Shown here: piece after piece, positions 33,873 through 41,049 of the stretch
Layout: the number at the start of each line of letters is the position of its first letter
How positions within the stretch are numbered: the stretch's first letter is position 1
Source: Dehalococcoidia bacterium
GTDB taxonomy: Bacteria > Chloroflexota > Dehalococcoidia > Tepidiformales > Tepidiformaceae
Length of the DNA stretch: 41,049 nucleotides
NCBI GenBank assembly: GCA_020432105.1
Contig: JAGQGZ010000006.1
Coordinates: forward strand, 1-41,049
Direction: 5' to 3'
Position numbers and translations under genes: made by a program
The notes under the pieces: generated by a model
Databases searched by the model: none
Told to the model about the DNA's origin: nothing
The model's input: only the letters and a program-made list of their open reading frames with translations

Positions 33873-34880
33873 ATGGAGCCGATGCCGCCCGTTCGATACG
33901 CCACGGCCCAAGATCAGGCGCGTATCGCCTATATGCAGTGGCCGGGTGAATCGCCGCCATTTCTGGCGTTGTACACCGCTGGCTCTCCTCCCCTTGCGTA
34001 CAAAGCCAAAGGCCCCGGATACGCGCGCTGGTGGAAGCGATTTGCGATGGGTCGCTCGTGGGCGATGTTTGATTGGCGTGGAACGGCCGCATCGAGCCCG
34101 ATTACCGGCGAGCTAGCGAACGACCACCTTGAGTGGGATATCGAAGCCGTTGTTGAAGCGATAACGGGGCCGGTCGATGTAGCTGCAGTTGGGAGAGCCT
34201 GCATCCCACTCTTCACGCTTGCCAGCCGTCGGCCGGAGCTGTTTCGAAGTCTCTGGGTGGTCCCTCATGGCGTGCGCTACGACGCATCGCTTGACATCAG
34301 GCTGCGCCCCGGCTGGGAAGCGAATTATCGAGAACACCTGCGCCATCTCTGGCTGGGATTTGGGGCCACACCCGCAGAGTCAGAGCGAACCGCCCGTATC
34401 TGGGAGGAGGCGGTGCCTAAGGAGTCGTTGGCGGCATACCTTCGAGCTGCCGCACAGGTAGACCTGCACCCCGTTCTCCCGAGAGTTGAGATTCCAACAT
34501 GGGTAACAGTTCGCACTGGAGAAGAGAGCGGACCAGCTGCCGAAGTTGCAGCGCTCCTCCCGAATGCCACGCTGGCTACCGGTGAGCGGGGTGGCGTCAT
34601 CACGGAATTCACGCGAGATGACTGGGAGGCGCACCTCGGACGGCGGCTCCCCGGCAACAGCGCACCGGCACCCTCCGGGCAGCCTTCAGTGGCGCTCACG
34701 GACCGCGAGAGCGAGGTCTTGCTACTCATTGCTACCGGCAAACGCAACCCGGACATTGCTGAAATCCTCACCATTAGCACTCGCACCGTTGAGAACCACA
34801 TCGCGAACATCTACGCCAAGATTGGTGTCCACAACCGCGTTGAGGCGGCGAACTGGACACGGGAACACGGGCTGCGGTGA
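33873..34880 (+). CDS. α/β-hydrolase-like–LuxR transcription factor, array gene 1
   Basis: 335 residues. Residues ~1-255 follow the α/β-hydrolase fold (RIAYMQWPGESPPFLAL, FDWRGTAASS, then the elbow strand), residues ~270-333 are a LuxR helix-turn-helix (LTDRESEVLLLIATGKRNPDIAE…VENHIANIYAKIGVHNRVEAANW). The nucleophile elbow reads AVGRACIPL instead of GxSxG, and no catalytic histidine is seen near the end of the hydrolase part, so it should bind a ligand without cleaving it. No Shine-Dalgarno; a -10 sits against the ATG. First of six paralogues on this strand. Confidence 0.85.
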   Translation: MEPMPPVRYATAQDQARIAYMQWPGESPPFLALYTAGSPPLAYKAKGPGYARWWKRFAMGRSWAMFDWRGTAASSPITGELANDHLEWDIEAVVEAITGPVDVAAVGRACIPLFTLASRRPELFRSLWVVPHGVRYDASLDIRLRPGWEANYREHLRHLWLGFGATPAESERTARIWEEAVPKESLAAYLRAAAQVDLHPVLPRVEIPTWVTVRTGEESGPAAEVAALLPNATLATGERGGVITEFTRDDWEAHLGRRLPGNSAPAPSGQPSVALTDRESEVLLLIATGKRNPDIAEILTISTRTVENHIANIYAKIGVHNRVEAANWTREHGLR

Positions 34881-35030
34881 TTCCCAGCCTGGATCGGTAA
34901 GCCGAAGTGAATCTAGGCCGGGTCCGACTGACCACGCCGCCGCTTGAGCGAGGATACCTGGCGTGCAGTGCCCCGAAACAAGCCAACAATTACGTGCCAC
35001 GGGCCGCTAGCAATCGGAGGCATGGAGTTT

Positions 35031-35039
35031 TGGCATAAT
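35031..35039 (+). promoter_or_regulatory. Extended -10 promoter of array gene 2
   Basis: TGGCATAAT ends seven bases before ATG 35047; transcription should start at the ATG itself. The preceding 34881-35030 holds no other feature I can see. Confidence 0.65.
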
Positions 35040-35046
35040 CGCTGCC

Positions 35047-35739
35047 ATGACAACGCTAGCGATGAGACAGGTGAATTCGAAAGATGGCACCCGGATTGCC
35101 TATGGCTACATCGAAGGCGCAGATCCAGTGCTCCTCTTTGCACCAGTTGCCGGACATCAATTTTCAATAGTCGAGCATGTGCCCGCGTGGCGTCAGTTCC
35201 GCGATGCGTTCCGTCGGCAGAATGCGTCGGCGATTCTCGATTGGCGGGGTACCGGCTTGTCCGGTGCGGCGCCGGGTACCTGCTCAGGAGAGCAAATGGC
35301 CGACGACCTTGCGGCGGTTGTAGCCGATATTGATCGCCCGGTCGTGCTTACTGCGCACGGAATCGATGGTGCCGGCCCGGCGCTGACTGTCGCCATCGAT
35401 GATCCCCGTGTCGTCGCCCTGGCGTTGCATCACCCGTCCCTGTCCGGAATAGGCGTCCCCGGGCTGCACGACATGCTGCGCGTGAGTTGGGAGGCAGGCT
35501 TGTACGCTGCCGCTCGCCTTGTGTACGGCGAAGAAGACACCGTGCTCCTTCGCCGCCTGACGAAGGAGTTACCCGGGCTAGCCGGTCGAGCAGGCATCGA
35601 AGCTGCCGTGATAGCTAGCGAAAAAGAAATGGTCGCATTCCAGGCATCTCAGCACGAGGCGGCTGGCGTGGATTGGTTTGAAGAGCTGCCCCGAACCTTA
35701 CGCTGTGGACATGCGCGGCAAATGAACAACGGCATGTAA
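35047..35739 (+). CDS. α/β-hydrolase-like protein without LuxR domain, array gene 2
   Basis: 230 residues, matching the N-terminal two-thirds of its neighbours (GTRIAYGYIEGADPVLLFA, LDWRGTGLSG) but stopping before the last strand of the hydrolase fold and the helix-turn-helix. The elbow reads AHGIDGAGP, placing Asp where Ser is expected, as in dehalogenases and epoxide hydrolases, but without the rest of the fold activity is doubtful. It keeps its own promoter, identical in core to its neighbours. Either a truncated paralogue on the way to a pseudogene or a stand-alone ligand-binding partner. Confidence 0.65.
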   Translation: MTTLAMRQVNSKDGTRIAYGYIEGADPVLLFAPVAGHQFSIVEHVPAWRQFRDAFRRQNASAILDWRGTGLSGAAPGTCSGEQMADDLAAVVADIDRPVVLTAHGIDGAGPALTVAIDDPRVVALALHHPSLSGIGVPGLHDMLRVSWEAGLYAAARLVYGEEDTVLLRRLTKELPGLAGRAGIEAAVIASEKEMVAFQASQHEAAGVDWFEELPRTLRCGHARQMNNGM

Positions 35740-35754
35740 TTCGAAATTCAGTTC

Positions 35755-35763
35755 TGGCATAAT
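35755..35763 (+). promoter_or_regulatory. Extended -10 promoter of array gene 3
   Basis: TGGCATAAT ends nine bases before ATG 35773, in the 33-base gap after array gene 2. Confidence 0.65.
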
Positions 35764-35772
35764 CGTCCGGCC

Positions 35773-36792
35773 ATGGATGTTCCACCCATCCAGTACGCAA
35801 CCACGGGTGATGGCGTCCGCATCGCCTACATGCGGTACCCGGGAACATCGCCGGCGTTCTTGGCGACCTACACCCCGGGAACGCCCCCGATTACCCATAA
35901 AGCGTCCAGCCCGGGCTACGCCGCGTGGTTCGAAGCGTTCGCCCGGGGCCAGTCCTGGATCTGGTTCGACTGGCGCGGCACTGGCTCGTCCGGCGGCATT
36001 CGCGAACCATTGAACGTGGAGCACCTCGCGCTGGACGTCGATGCGGTAGCACAGGCGAATGGCGGACCGTTCCACGGGTGGGCGGTCGGGCGCAGTGTCC
36101 CACCCACTGCATACCATGTGGCGAGACGCCCCGACCTATACATGAGTCTCTGGATGCGTTCGCCGTTCTTCGACTACAATCCGGCACGAGAGCCATTGAA
36201 TCGGCCCGGGTGGGATCGCGACTACCGCGAGCACATGCGACTCCTCTGCATGTCGCTGGGCATGGCGCACTCGCGGGCGCAACGGGTCGCCGATTCGTGG
36301 ATACGAGCCGTCCCGCAGCACAGCTTCGCCGCATATCTCGAGGTCGCGAAGCGAGCCGAATGGCGCACGTTGGCTGCAGAGATTCAGACACCGGTATGGG
36401 TGACCGCCGGCCGCGATGGACACCTCGCCGACGCCGCCGAGGTGGCAGCCGCGTTGCCTGACGCGGTGCTCTCTACCTGGCCAAACACTGCGATGAACAA
36501 TCCGCTTGGCGATTGGACGCGCGATGACTGGGACCGCTATCTCGGCTTCCGGCTTGAGGATGGAACCTCTTCCCGTGCAGCACCCATCAACAACGGGCAT
36601 CATCCCGAGCTGACCAGCCGCGAATCCGAGGTCCTGGCCCACCTGGCTGCCAGCAGCAGTAACGCTGATATCGCCGCCGCACTCGGACTAAGCCCTCGCA
36701 CCATCGACCGTCATCTCTCCAACATCTACGCCAAGCTCGGCGTCCACAACCGGGTGGCAGCCACAAACTGGGCGCGGGACAACCTCGCCTAG
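35773..36792 (+). CDS. α/β-hydrolase-like–LuxR transcription factor, array gene 3
   Basis: 339 residues, closest to gene 1 (VRIAYMRYPGTSPAFLATYTPG, FDWRGTGSSGG, DWTRDDWDRYLG). The elbow is AVGRSVPPT: a Ser is nearby but shifted and the flanking glycine is missing, so GxSxG is not met; no catalytic His is visible. The LuxR domain at ~273-337 is complete (LTSRESEVLAHLAASSSNADIAAALGLSPRTIDRHLSNIYAKLGVHNRV). Target genes unknown; the haloperoxidase-like gene lies downstream. Confidence 0.85.
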   Translation: MDVPPIQYATTGDGVRIAYMRYPGTSPAFLATYTPGTPPITHKASSPGYAAWFEAFARGQSWIWFDWRGTGSSGGIREPLNVEHLALDVDAVAQANGGPFHGWAVGRSVPPTAYHVARRPDLYMSLWMRSPFFDYNPAREPLNRPGWDRDYREHMRLLCMSLGMAHSRAQRVADSWIRAVPQHSFAAYLEVAKRAEWRTLAAEIQTPVWVTAGRDGHLADAAEVAAALPDAVLSTWPNTAMNNPLGDWTRDDWDRYLGFRLEDGTSSRAAPINNGHHPELTSRESEVLAHLAASSSNADIAAALGLSPRTIDRHLSNIYAKLGVHNRVAATNWARDNLA

Positions 36793-36906
36793 GTTCGGAC
36801 TACGTACTTCTACCCATATCCAGCAGCCCGAGAATGGGCAGTCTTGCGGAAGCGGGCGAGCACCACGCCGCGCCAGACTCTCTCCGGCCGGGTGTAGCCG
36901 GGAAGA

Positions 36907-36944
36907 CCCTGGGTTGCTCTGCTCTCCCGGCCCCAGACCCAGGG
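36907..36944 (+). promoter_or_regulatory. Leader hairpin overlapping the Shine-Dalgarno of the haloperoxidase-like gene
   Basis: Perfect eight-pair inverted repeat CCCTGGGT/ACCCAGGG with a 22-base loop. Its 3' arm overlaps the AGGGAGG (36941-36947) ahead of ATG 36959, so folding would hide the ribosome-binding site. The rest of the 36793-36958 gap shows nothing distinct. Confidence 0.45.
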
Positions 36945-36958
36945 AGGTACAAGGCACC

Positions 36959-38401
36959 ATGGACTTGAAAGTCTCGACCCGCATCGGCGTGGGGGCCGTC
37001 CTGGCTCTCGCGCTGGTCGCCATGATGGCCGGCACTGACGCGAGCCGCGCGCGGAACTCCGATGCGAGCATCGTCACCCAGTGGAACGAACTCGCCATCC
37101 ACGCACCCATTGGGCCAATCGAAGCCATGTCGTATGTCGCGCTCATGCAGCTCGCCATCTACGACGCGGTCATGGCGGTGGAGGGCGGCTACGAACCGTT
37201 CGCTTACACCGGGCCCACCAACCCGAACGCCTCCGCTGAGGCGGCAGCAGCCACTGCTGCACATCGCGTCGTCGTGCAATTGCTGCCCGGCGTCGCCGCC
37301 GATGCGGAGGCGCTCTACGCCACCCAGATGTCCGCGATCCCCGACGGTGCGGCGAAGACCGACGGTGTGGCTATCGGCGAAGCTGCTGCGGCGGTTATCA
37401 TCGCGCTGCCGCTCGGGAGCCAGATCGTCCCTGGCGGGCCATACACGCCGGTCAACGACCCCGGTGGGACACCGGACAATCCCAGCCCGGGTGTTTGGGT
37501 ACCTACGTCGCCGAGCCCGCCGATCGCCACGTGGGCGCCAAACGCCACACCGCTGACGTTCCCCAATGCGTCGCAGTTCCGGCCGGGTCCTCCGCCCTCG
37601 CTGGATAGCGAGGCGTGGGTCATGGCATTCAACGAAGTTCGCGATTACGGCGGTGCCGACAGCACCCTGCGCACCCCCGAGCAGACGGAAACAGCGCTGT
37701 ACTACGCTGAGCAGCCAGCCCACCAGCCGCACAAGTCGTTCCGGCGGTTCATCGCCGAGCGAAACCTCGATCTGGTGGAGGCCTCTCGCTACCTGGCCAT
37801 GGTCTCTTCGGGCATGTCCGACGCGCTCATCGCCTGCTTCGAAGCCAAGTATTACTACCAGTTCTGGCGGCCGATTCAGTCGGTTCCCGGCGACGACGGG
37901 AACCCGCTGACGCAGTCGGATCCGGACTGGAACATTGCCATCCCGGGAACTCCGAACCACCCGGAGTACCCGGCGGCTCACTCCTGCGCCACCTCAACCT
38001 GGAGCCTGATCACTGCCCGCTACCTGGGCACCGATCAGATCAACTTCTACGGGGAGACGACGGTGGACGGCCGCGGACCACGCTTCTGGCCCACGGTGCA
38101 GGACGCGCTGGATGACGTGGCGAATGGTCGTATCTGGGGAGGCGTGCACTACAGGTTCTCAACGGTGGCAGGCGCCGGCATCGCCAACCACGTCGTCGAC
38201 AATCTGATGGCAAACCACTTCCAGGCCACCCAGTCATCACCGTCGCCCACCGCAAATCCGCCTGCGCCGATGCCACCCAGTACCGGAAGCGGCCTTGCTG
38301 ACGGCGGGCCCATCGCCCGGTGGTGGGTAGCGATGCTTGCCACGGCAGTGACTTTCGGCGGCGGCTGGTTCGTTGCCACGCGGGGGCGCCGCATCGGCTA
38401 G
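36959..38401 (+). CDS. Secreted vanadium haloperoxidase/PAP2-like protein
   Basis: 480 residues. An N-terminal signal (MDLKVSTRIGVGAVLALALVA) sends it out of the cytoplasm; the body matches the vanadium-dependent haloperoxidase superfamily: KYYYQFWRPIQSV (metal-binding Lys and Arg), HPEYPAAHSC (the PSGH-equivalent motif with Ser and Gly replaced by Ala) and GRIWGGVHYRFS with the active-site His. After a Pro/Ser-rich linker the protein ends in PPSTGSG, a membrane helix and a basic tail (TRGRRIG), so it is likely surface-anchored. Whether it oxidises halides or removes phosphate is not decidable. It interrupts the LuxR-type array. Confidence 0.88.
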   Translation: MDLKVSTRIGVGAVLALALVAMMAGTDASRARNSDASIVTQWNELAIHAPIGPIEAMSYVALMQLAIYDAVMAVEGGYEPFAYTGPTNPNASAEAAAATAAHRVVVQLLPGVAADAEALYATQMSAIPDGAAKTDGVAIGEAAAAVIIALPLGSQIVPGGPYTPVNDPGGTPDNPSPGVWVPTSPSPPIATWAPNATPLTFPNASQFRPGPPPSLDSEAWVMAFNEVRDYGGADSTLRTPEQTETALYYAEQPAHQPHKSFRRFIAERNLDLVEASRYLAMVSSGMSDALIACFEAKYYYQFWRPIQSVPGDDGNPLTQSDPDWNIAIPGTPNHPEYPAAHSCATSTWSLITARYLGTDQINFYGETTVDGRGPRFWPTVQDALDDVANGRIWGGVHYRFSTVAGAGIANHVVDNLMANHFQATQSSPSPTANPPAPMPPSTGSGLADGGPIARWWVAMLATAVTFGGGWFVATRGRRIG

Positions 38402-38422
38402 AACAACGGTAGGCACAGATGG

Positions 38423-38454
38423 AAGGGGCTTGCCGCCAGGGAGGCGGGCCCCTT
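38423..38454 (+). terminator. Hairpin terminator after the haloperoxidase-like gene
   Basis: AAGGGGC/GCCCCTT with inner CCGCC/GGCGG, 21 bases past the stop, followed by CTCTGC. No long T-run. Confidence 0.5.
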
Positions 38455-38546
38455 CTCTGCGCCGCAGTGCGCGGCCTCCGTCGATCCCGCCCCGGCATGG
38501 GTCGCCGCGAGGACGGGACTGCGCACTGCGTCCGCCACCCTACGCA

Positions 38547-38583
38547 GGCTGCCCTCTGGGCACGCGATCACGGGGCCGCGTGA
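38547..38583 (+). pseudogene. Remnant of a LuxR C-terminus
   Basis: Reads Q-A-A-L-W-A-R-D-H-G-A-A-stop, identical in its last eleven residues to the end of array gene 4 (39600-39634) and very similar in DNA. Similarity fades upstream and no helix-turn-helix precedes it, so it is a scar of a lost or recombined array member, 41 bases before gene 4. Confidence 0.6.
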
Positions 38584-38604
38584 CGTGTGAGGAGCATCTC
38601 ACTC

Positions 38605-38613
38605 TGGCATAAT
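38605..38613 (+). promoter_or_regulatory. Extended -10 promoter of array gene 4
   Basis: TGGCATAAT ends ten bases before ATG 38624. It should drive genes 4, 5 and 6 as one operon. Confidence 0.65.
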
Positions 38614-38623
38614 CTCGAGCACC

Positions 38624-39634
38624 ATGAGCCAGTTGGATATCCGATTCACCACAGCGCCCAATGGAGAGCAGATAGCCTTCGTAATTATCGGGAGAGGGCC
38701 GGTGATTATTCGCCCACCGAGTTCGCTCGGCTTGAGCGACTTCCAGAACGCTCCGTGGGTGGGCCAGTTAGCCCAGAGCCTGGCGCCCGACTACACGTTG
38801 GTTGTCTACGACCATCTGGGATCTGGCCTGTCTGGCAAAGAGCACTATGACTACTCGCTTGAGGGAATGGTGGCCGAATTGGCCGCTGTCGGAGGGGCCG
38901 TCGGCGAACCGGCGCTCATCTGGTGTGTTGGGGGCGCCGGGCCGTTGGGTATTGTCTATGCAGCCCGTTACCCGGATCGCGTGAGCGGAATGGGGAATGC
39001 CGGGTGGATCCGCGGACGCGACTTCGTTGCGACCAGCTGGTTCCGTTCGTTCCGCCCTGTCCTCGAGTCCGACTGGGACTTTGCCATCGAGGCATTCGCC
39101 CGCATTCGGGGCCAAAACGCAGGTGAACGGGCCGAGACGTTGATCGAGGTATTCCGCCGGGCGACCACGCCGGAAGCCTACCGTGCATACCTGGACGGGG
39201 TTGCGACGCACGACGCTACCGCGTTCTTGCCCAGCGTCCATACGCCCACCCTGGTGTTGCACAACGAGGGACCCGTGGAAAAGGTCGAATGGGCAACGGA
39301 GAAGTTGCATTCGATGCCCGGCGCCCGGCGAATCGTCACCCGCGAGCATGCCGATTTCAACGATTTCCCGTCGATTGGGCGCTTGATTCGCCAGTTTGCC
39401 GAGGAGTTGGGCCTGCGGAGGACACCACAGCAGGAGCCACAGTCTCAACTCTCAGCCCGTGAATGCGAAGTGCTGGTTCTTCTGGCTGCTGGCCTCTCCA
39501 ACGCACAGATCGCCGATCACCTGGGGCGAAGCCCCCGGACTATCGACAGGCACGTTCAGAACGTGTTCAAGAAGATCAATGCCCACAACAGGACCGAGGC
39601 TGCCCTCTGGGCACGCGACCACGGGGCAGCCTGA
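38624..39634 (+). CDS. α/β-hydrolase-like–LuxR transcription factor, array gene 4
   Basis: 336 residues, the array member closest to true hydrolases (YDHLGSGLSGK, IVYAARYPDRVSGMG, PTLVLHNEG). The elbow is CVGGAGPLG, which puts Gly or Ala where Ser is expected; a histidine remains near the end of the hydrolase part (EHADFNDF). LuxR domain at about 270-334 (LSARECEVLVLLAAGLSNAQIADHLG). Its TGA overlaps the next ATG (TGATG), so genes 4, 5 and 6 are co-translated. Confidence 0.87.
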   Translation: MSQLDIRFTTAPNGEQIAFVIIGRGPVIIRPPSSLGLSDFQNAPWVGQLAQSLAPDYTLVVYDHLGSGLSGKEHYDYSLEGMVAELAAVGGAVGEPALIWCVGGAGPLGIVYAARYPDRVSGMGNAGWIRGRDFVATSWFRSFRPVLESDWDFAIEAFARIRGQNAGERAETLIEVFRRATTPEAYRAYLDGVATHDATAFLPSVHTPTLVLHNEGPVEKVEWATEKLHSMPGARRIVTREHADFNDFPSIGRLIRQFAEELGLRRTPQQEPQSQLSARECEVLVLLAAGLSNAQIADHLGRSPRTIDRHVQNVFKKINAHNRTEAALWARDHGAA

Positions 39635-40662
39635 TGGAAGTTCCTCCCATCCGATACGTCAAGACATCCGATGGCGTTTCCATTGCCTACACGGTCGCCG
39701 GGTCGGGCCCACCCCTCGTGTACGGCCAGGGGACCACTACCTCCCACACCGAACTCTTCTGGCGTAGCCCCGGGCTCCGCGCCCCGCTCGAGCGGCCTAG
39801 TGCCTACTTCACCGTCTACCAGTTCGATTGGCGCAATACCGGCTCCTCTACCCGCGGCGTCCCCTTCGGCCTCGACGAATGGTTGTGCGACGTCGCGGCT
39901 GTGTTCTCTCTCTTCGACGAGCCCGCGAACCTCATCGCGCGAAATCCCCTGTCTGTGCTTTACGTGGCCCAGCAGTCCGAGCGGGTCCGTCGCCTCGTCA
40001 CCTGGGACCAGAATCGCCGGCCTTTCAGCTATCCACATGTGCGCGCCGGAACTCAGGTCCGGCAGGTGCTCAACCTCGACCCCAAATGGGTACGGCTCTT
40101 CGCCCGAAGTATTGCCGGTGACATCCCTGAACCAACCACTCGAGACCTGGAGGAGCTGGTGCTCGCATCCTGCGACCAGGAATACGCGAAACAAGCGCAG
40201 TCGGGCATTGGCTCCTGGGACGTCACGCCCTACCTCGAACGGATTGCTGTCCCCACTCTTGTCATCCAGCGTCGCGGCATCGGCAACGGTCGCGGAGCTG
40301 AGATCGGCGCCGATTACGCTGCACACATCTCCGGTGCTCAGCTGTTCCTCGTCGAAGGCTCCTCCTGGCTCATGCCCGGCGAGGACGACCCGCTCCCGGC
40401 GATCCTCACCTTCCTGCTGGGCGATGACGAACGCCTCCCCGCGGCATCAGAGGTGGCCGCGGCCCCGTCCCACGGCCTTTCTGCCCGTGAGCTCGAGGTC
40501 CTCGGACTCCTCGCCGCCGGCAAGTCTAACCGTCAGATTGCCGAGGAACTCACGCTCAGCGAGGCGACCGTCGCCACCCACGTCCGCCACATCTTCGAGA
40601 AGACCGGGAGCGCGAACCGTGTGGAGGCGGCGAACTGGGCGCGGGAGCACGGGGTAGTGTGA
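39634..40662 (+). CDS. α/β-hydrolase-like–LuxR transcription factor, array gene 5
   Basis: 342 residues from ATG 39634, which overlaps the stop of gene 4; a longer frame from 39463 is spurious because the conserved start (MEVPPIRYVKTSDGVSIAYTVAG) matches its paralogues. FDWRNTGSSTR replaces the usual WRGTG, the elbow reads LIARNPLSVLY with no GxSxG, and the late catalytic His position reads GSSWLMPGED. LuxR domain at about 276-340 (LSARELEVLGLLAAGKSNRQIAEELTLSEATVATHVRHIFEKTGSANRV). Confidence 0.87.
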   Translation: MEVPPIRYVKTSDGVSIAYTVAGSGPPLVYGQGTTTSHTELFWRSPGLRAPLERPSAYFTVYQFDWRNTGSSTRGVPFGLDEWLCDVAAVFSLFDEPANLIARNPLSVLYVAQQSERVRRLVTWDQNRRPFSYPHVRAGTQVRQVLNLDPKWVRLFARSIAGDIPEPTTRDLEELVLASCDQEYAKQAQSGIGSWDVTPYLERIAVPTLVIQRRGIGNGRGAEIGADYAAHISGAQLFLVEGSSWLMPGEDDPLPAILTFLLGDDERLPAASEVAAAPSHGLSARELEVLGLLAAGKSNRQIAEELTLSEATVATHVRHIFEKTGSANRVEAANWAREHGVV

Positions 40663-41049
40663 TGAACGAACCCACTCCGCCCGTTCAATTCACCCGCACC
40701 GCCGACGGCGTCTCCATCGCTTACATGGTCTGGCCGGGCGAGGGCGTGCCGTTCCTGCGTATTCGGAATCTTGGCGCCATGCCGATGGCACTCAGTGCGA
40801 CGTTGGAAGACGTCAGGCCATTCGGGGGCGACCGTCCCATGATCTGGTTCGACTGGCGCGGTGCGGGCCAATCGGCGCGACAGCTGCCAGCTTCCGTCGA
40901 CGATCTTCTCCTCGACATTGACGCCGTGATGTCGGCCATCGACTCGGACGTGGTCGATGTTTTGGCCCCACAATGGGCTTGTTTTGTTGCATGTACTTAT
41001 GCGGTGTCCCGCGGAGAAAGGTGGCGCAGCCTGCTCCTCACCGACCCGG
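40662..41049 (+). CDS. α/β-hydrolase-like (LuxR expected), array gene 6, cut by the window edge
   Basis: ATG 40662 overlaps the stop of gene 5 (TGATG) and the frame stays open to the last base, 129 codons. The N-terminal part matches its paralogues: FTRTADGVSIAYMVWPGEG, MIWFDWRGAGQSAR, then VLAPQWACFVACTYA at the elbow, where Gln replaces the nucleophile. Whether the LuxR domain follows lies outside the window. Confidence 0.8.
   Translation, partial: MNEPTPPVQFTRTADGVSIAYMVWPGEGVPFLRIRNLGAMPMALSATLEDVRPFGGDRPMIWFDWRGAGQSARQLPASVDDLLLDIDAVMSAIDSDVVDVLAPQWACFVACTYAVSRGERWRSLLLTDP

Noticed and set aside
40338..41049. Minus-strand frames over the last array genes
   Set aside because: They are mirror frames of array genes 5 and 6, which match their paralogues on the plus strand.

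Overview
The window is GC-rich, gene-dense bacterial chromosome with short intergenic gaps. I see no rRNA, tRNA, CRISPR array or insertion sequence. The gene types (α/β-hydrolase–LuxR fusions, a split-barrel/GAF regulator, LLM oxidoreductase, SufE and rhodanese proteins, penicillin acylase, a GrdB-like selenoprotein) and the many apparently leaderless starts suggest a Chloroflexota bacterium, perhaps near Dehalococcoidia. That placement is inference, because no marker gene here settles it.

Layout. Positions 1-4350 hold a secreted Thr/Pro-rich protein (cut by the left edge) coupled to an HD-GYP sensor phosphodiesterase, a cupin–TetR operon behind a perfect TAGACC/GGTCTA palindrome, a cyclase-domain remnant and a VOC-like protein. 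Positions 4555-11380 hold RecQ, a tandem duplication of a tiny conserved peptide plus a (lipo)protein, another lipoprotein, an Fpg/Nei glycosylase, an MFS transporter and a carboxymuconolactone-decarboxylase-family protein. Positions 11442-17201 hold glutamate dehydrogenase divergent from an aminotransferase, a GrdB-like selenoprotein read through an in-frame UGA, an APC permease and a VapBC-type toxin-antitoxin pair. Positions 17283-26695 carry SufE with a rhodanese, a phosphotransferase, a small membrane protein, a penicillin acylase/TetR/metallo-hydrolase minus-strand run, and a second rhodanese coupled to an LLM oxidoreductase. Positions 26838-33789 carry ProB, a BBE-type FAD oxidase divergent from two coupled split-barrel proteins, a membrane protein, an SDR and a membrane-anchored hypothetical.

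From 33873 to the right edge there is an array of six paralogues. Five (four complete, one cut by the edge) have, or are expected to have, an α/β-hydrolase-like N-terminal domain followed by a LuxR helix-turn-helix; one lacks the helix-turn-helix. None keeps the GxSxG nucleophile elbow, so they look like ligand-sensing pseudoenzymes turned transcription factors. Four have the same extended -10 box (TGGCATAAT) almost directly against the start codon. A vanadium-haloperoxidase-like secreted protein and a short remnant of another LuxR tail lie inside the array.

Two observations stand out: the selenoprotein, which a standard gene caller splits in two, and the pseudo-hydrolase/LuxR array with its shared leaderless promoters. 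A third is window-wide: at least eleven genes have a -10-like box ending 6 or 7 bases before the start codon and no clear Shine-Dalgarno, while others have textbook Shine-Dalgarno sites.
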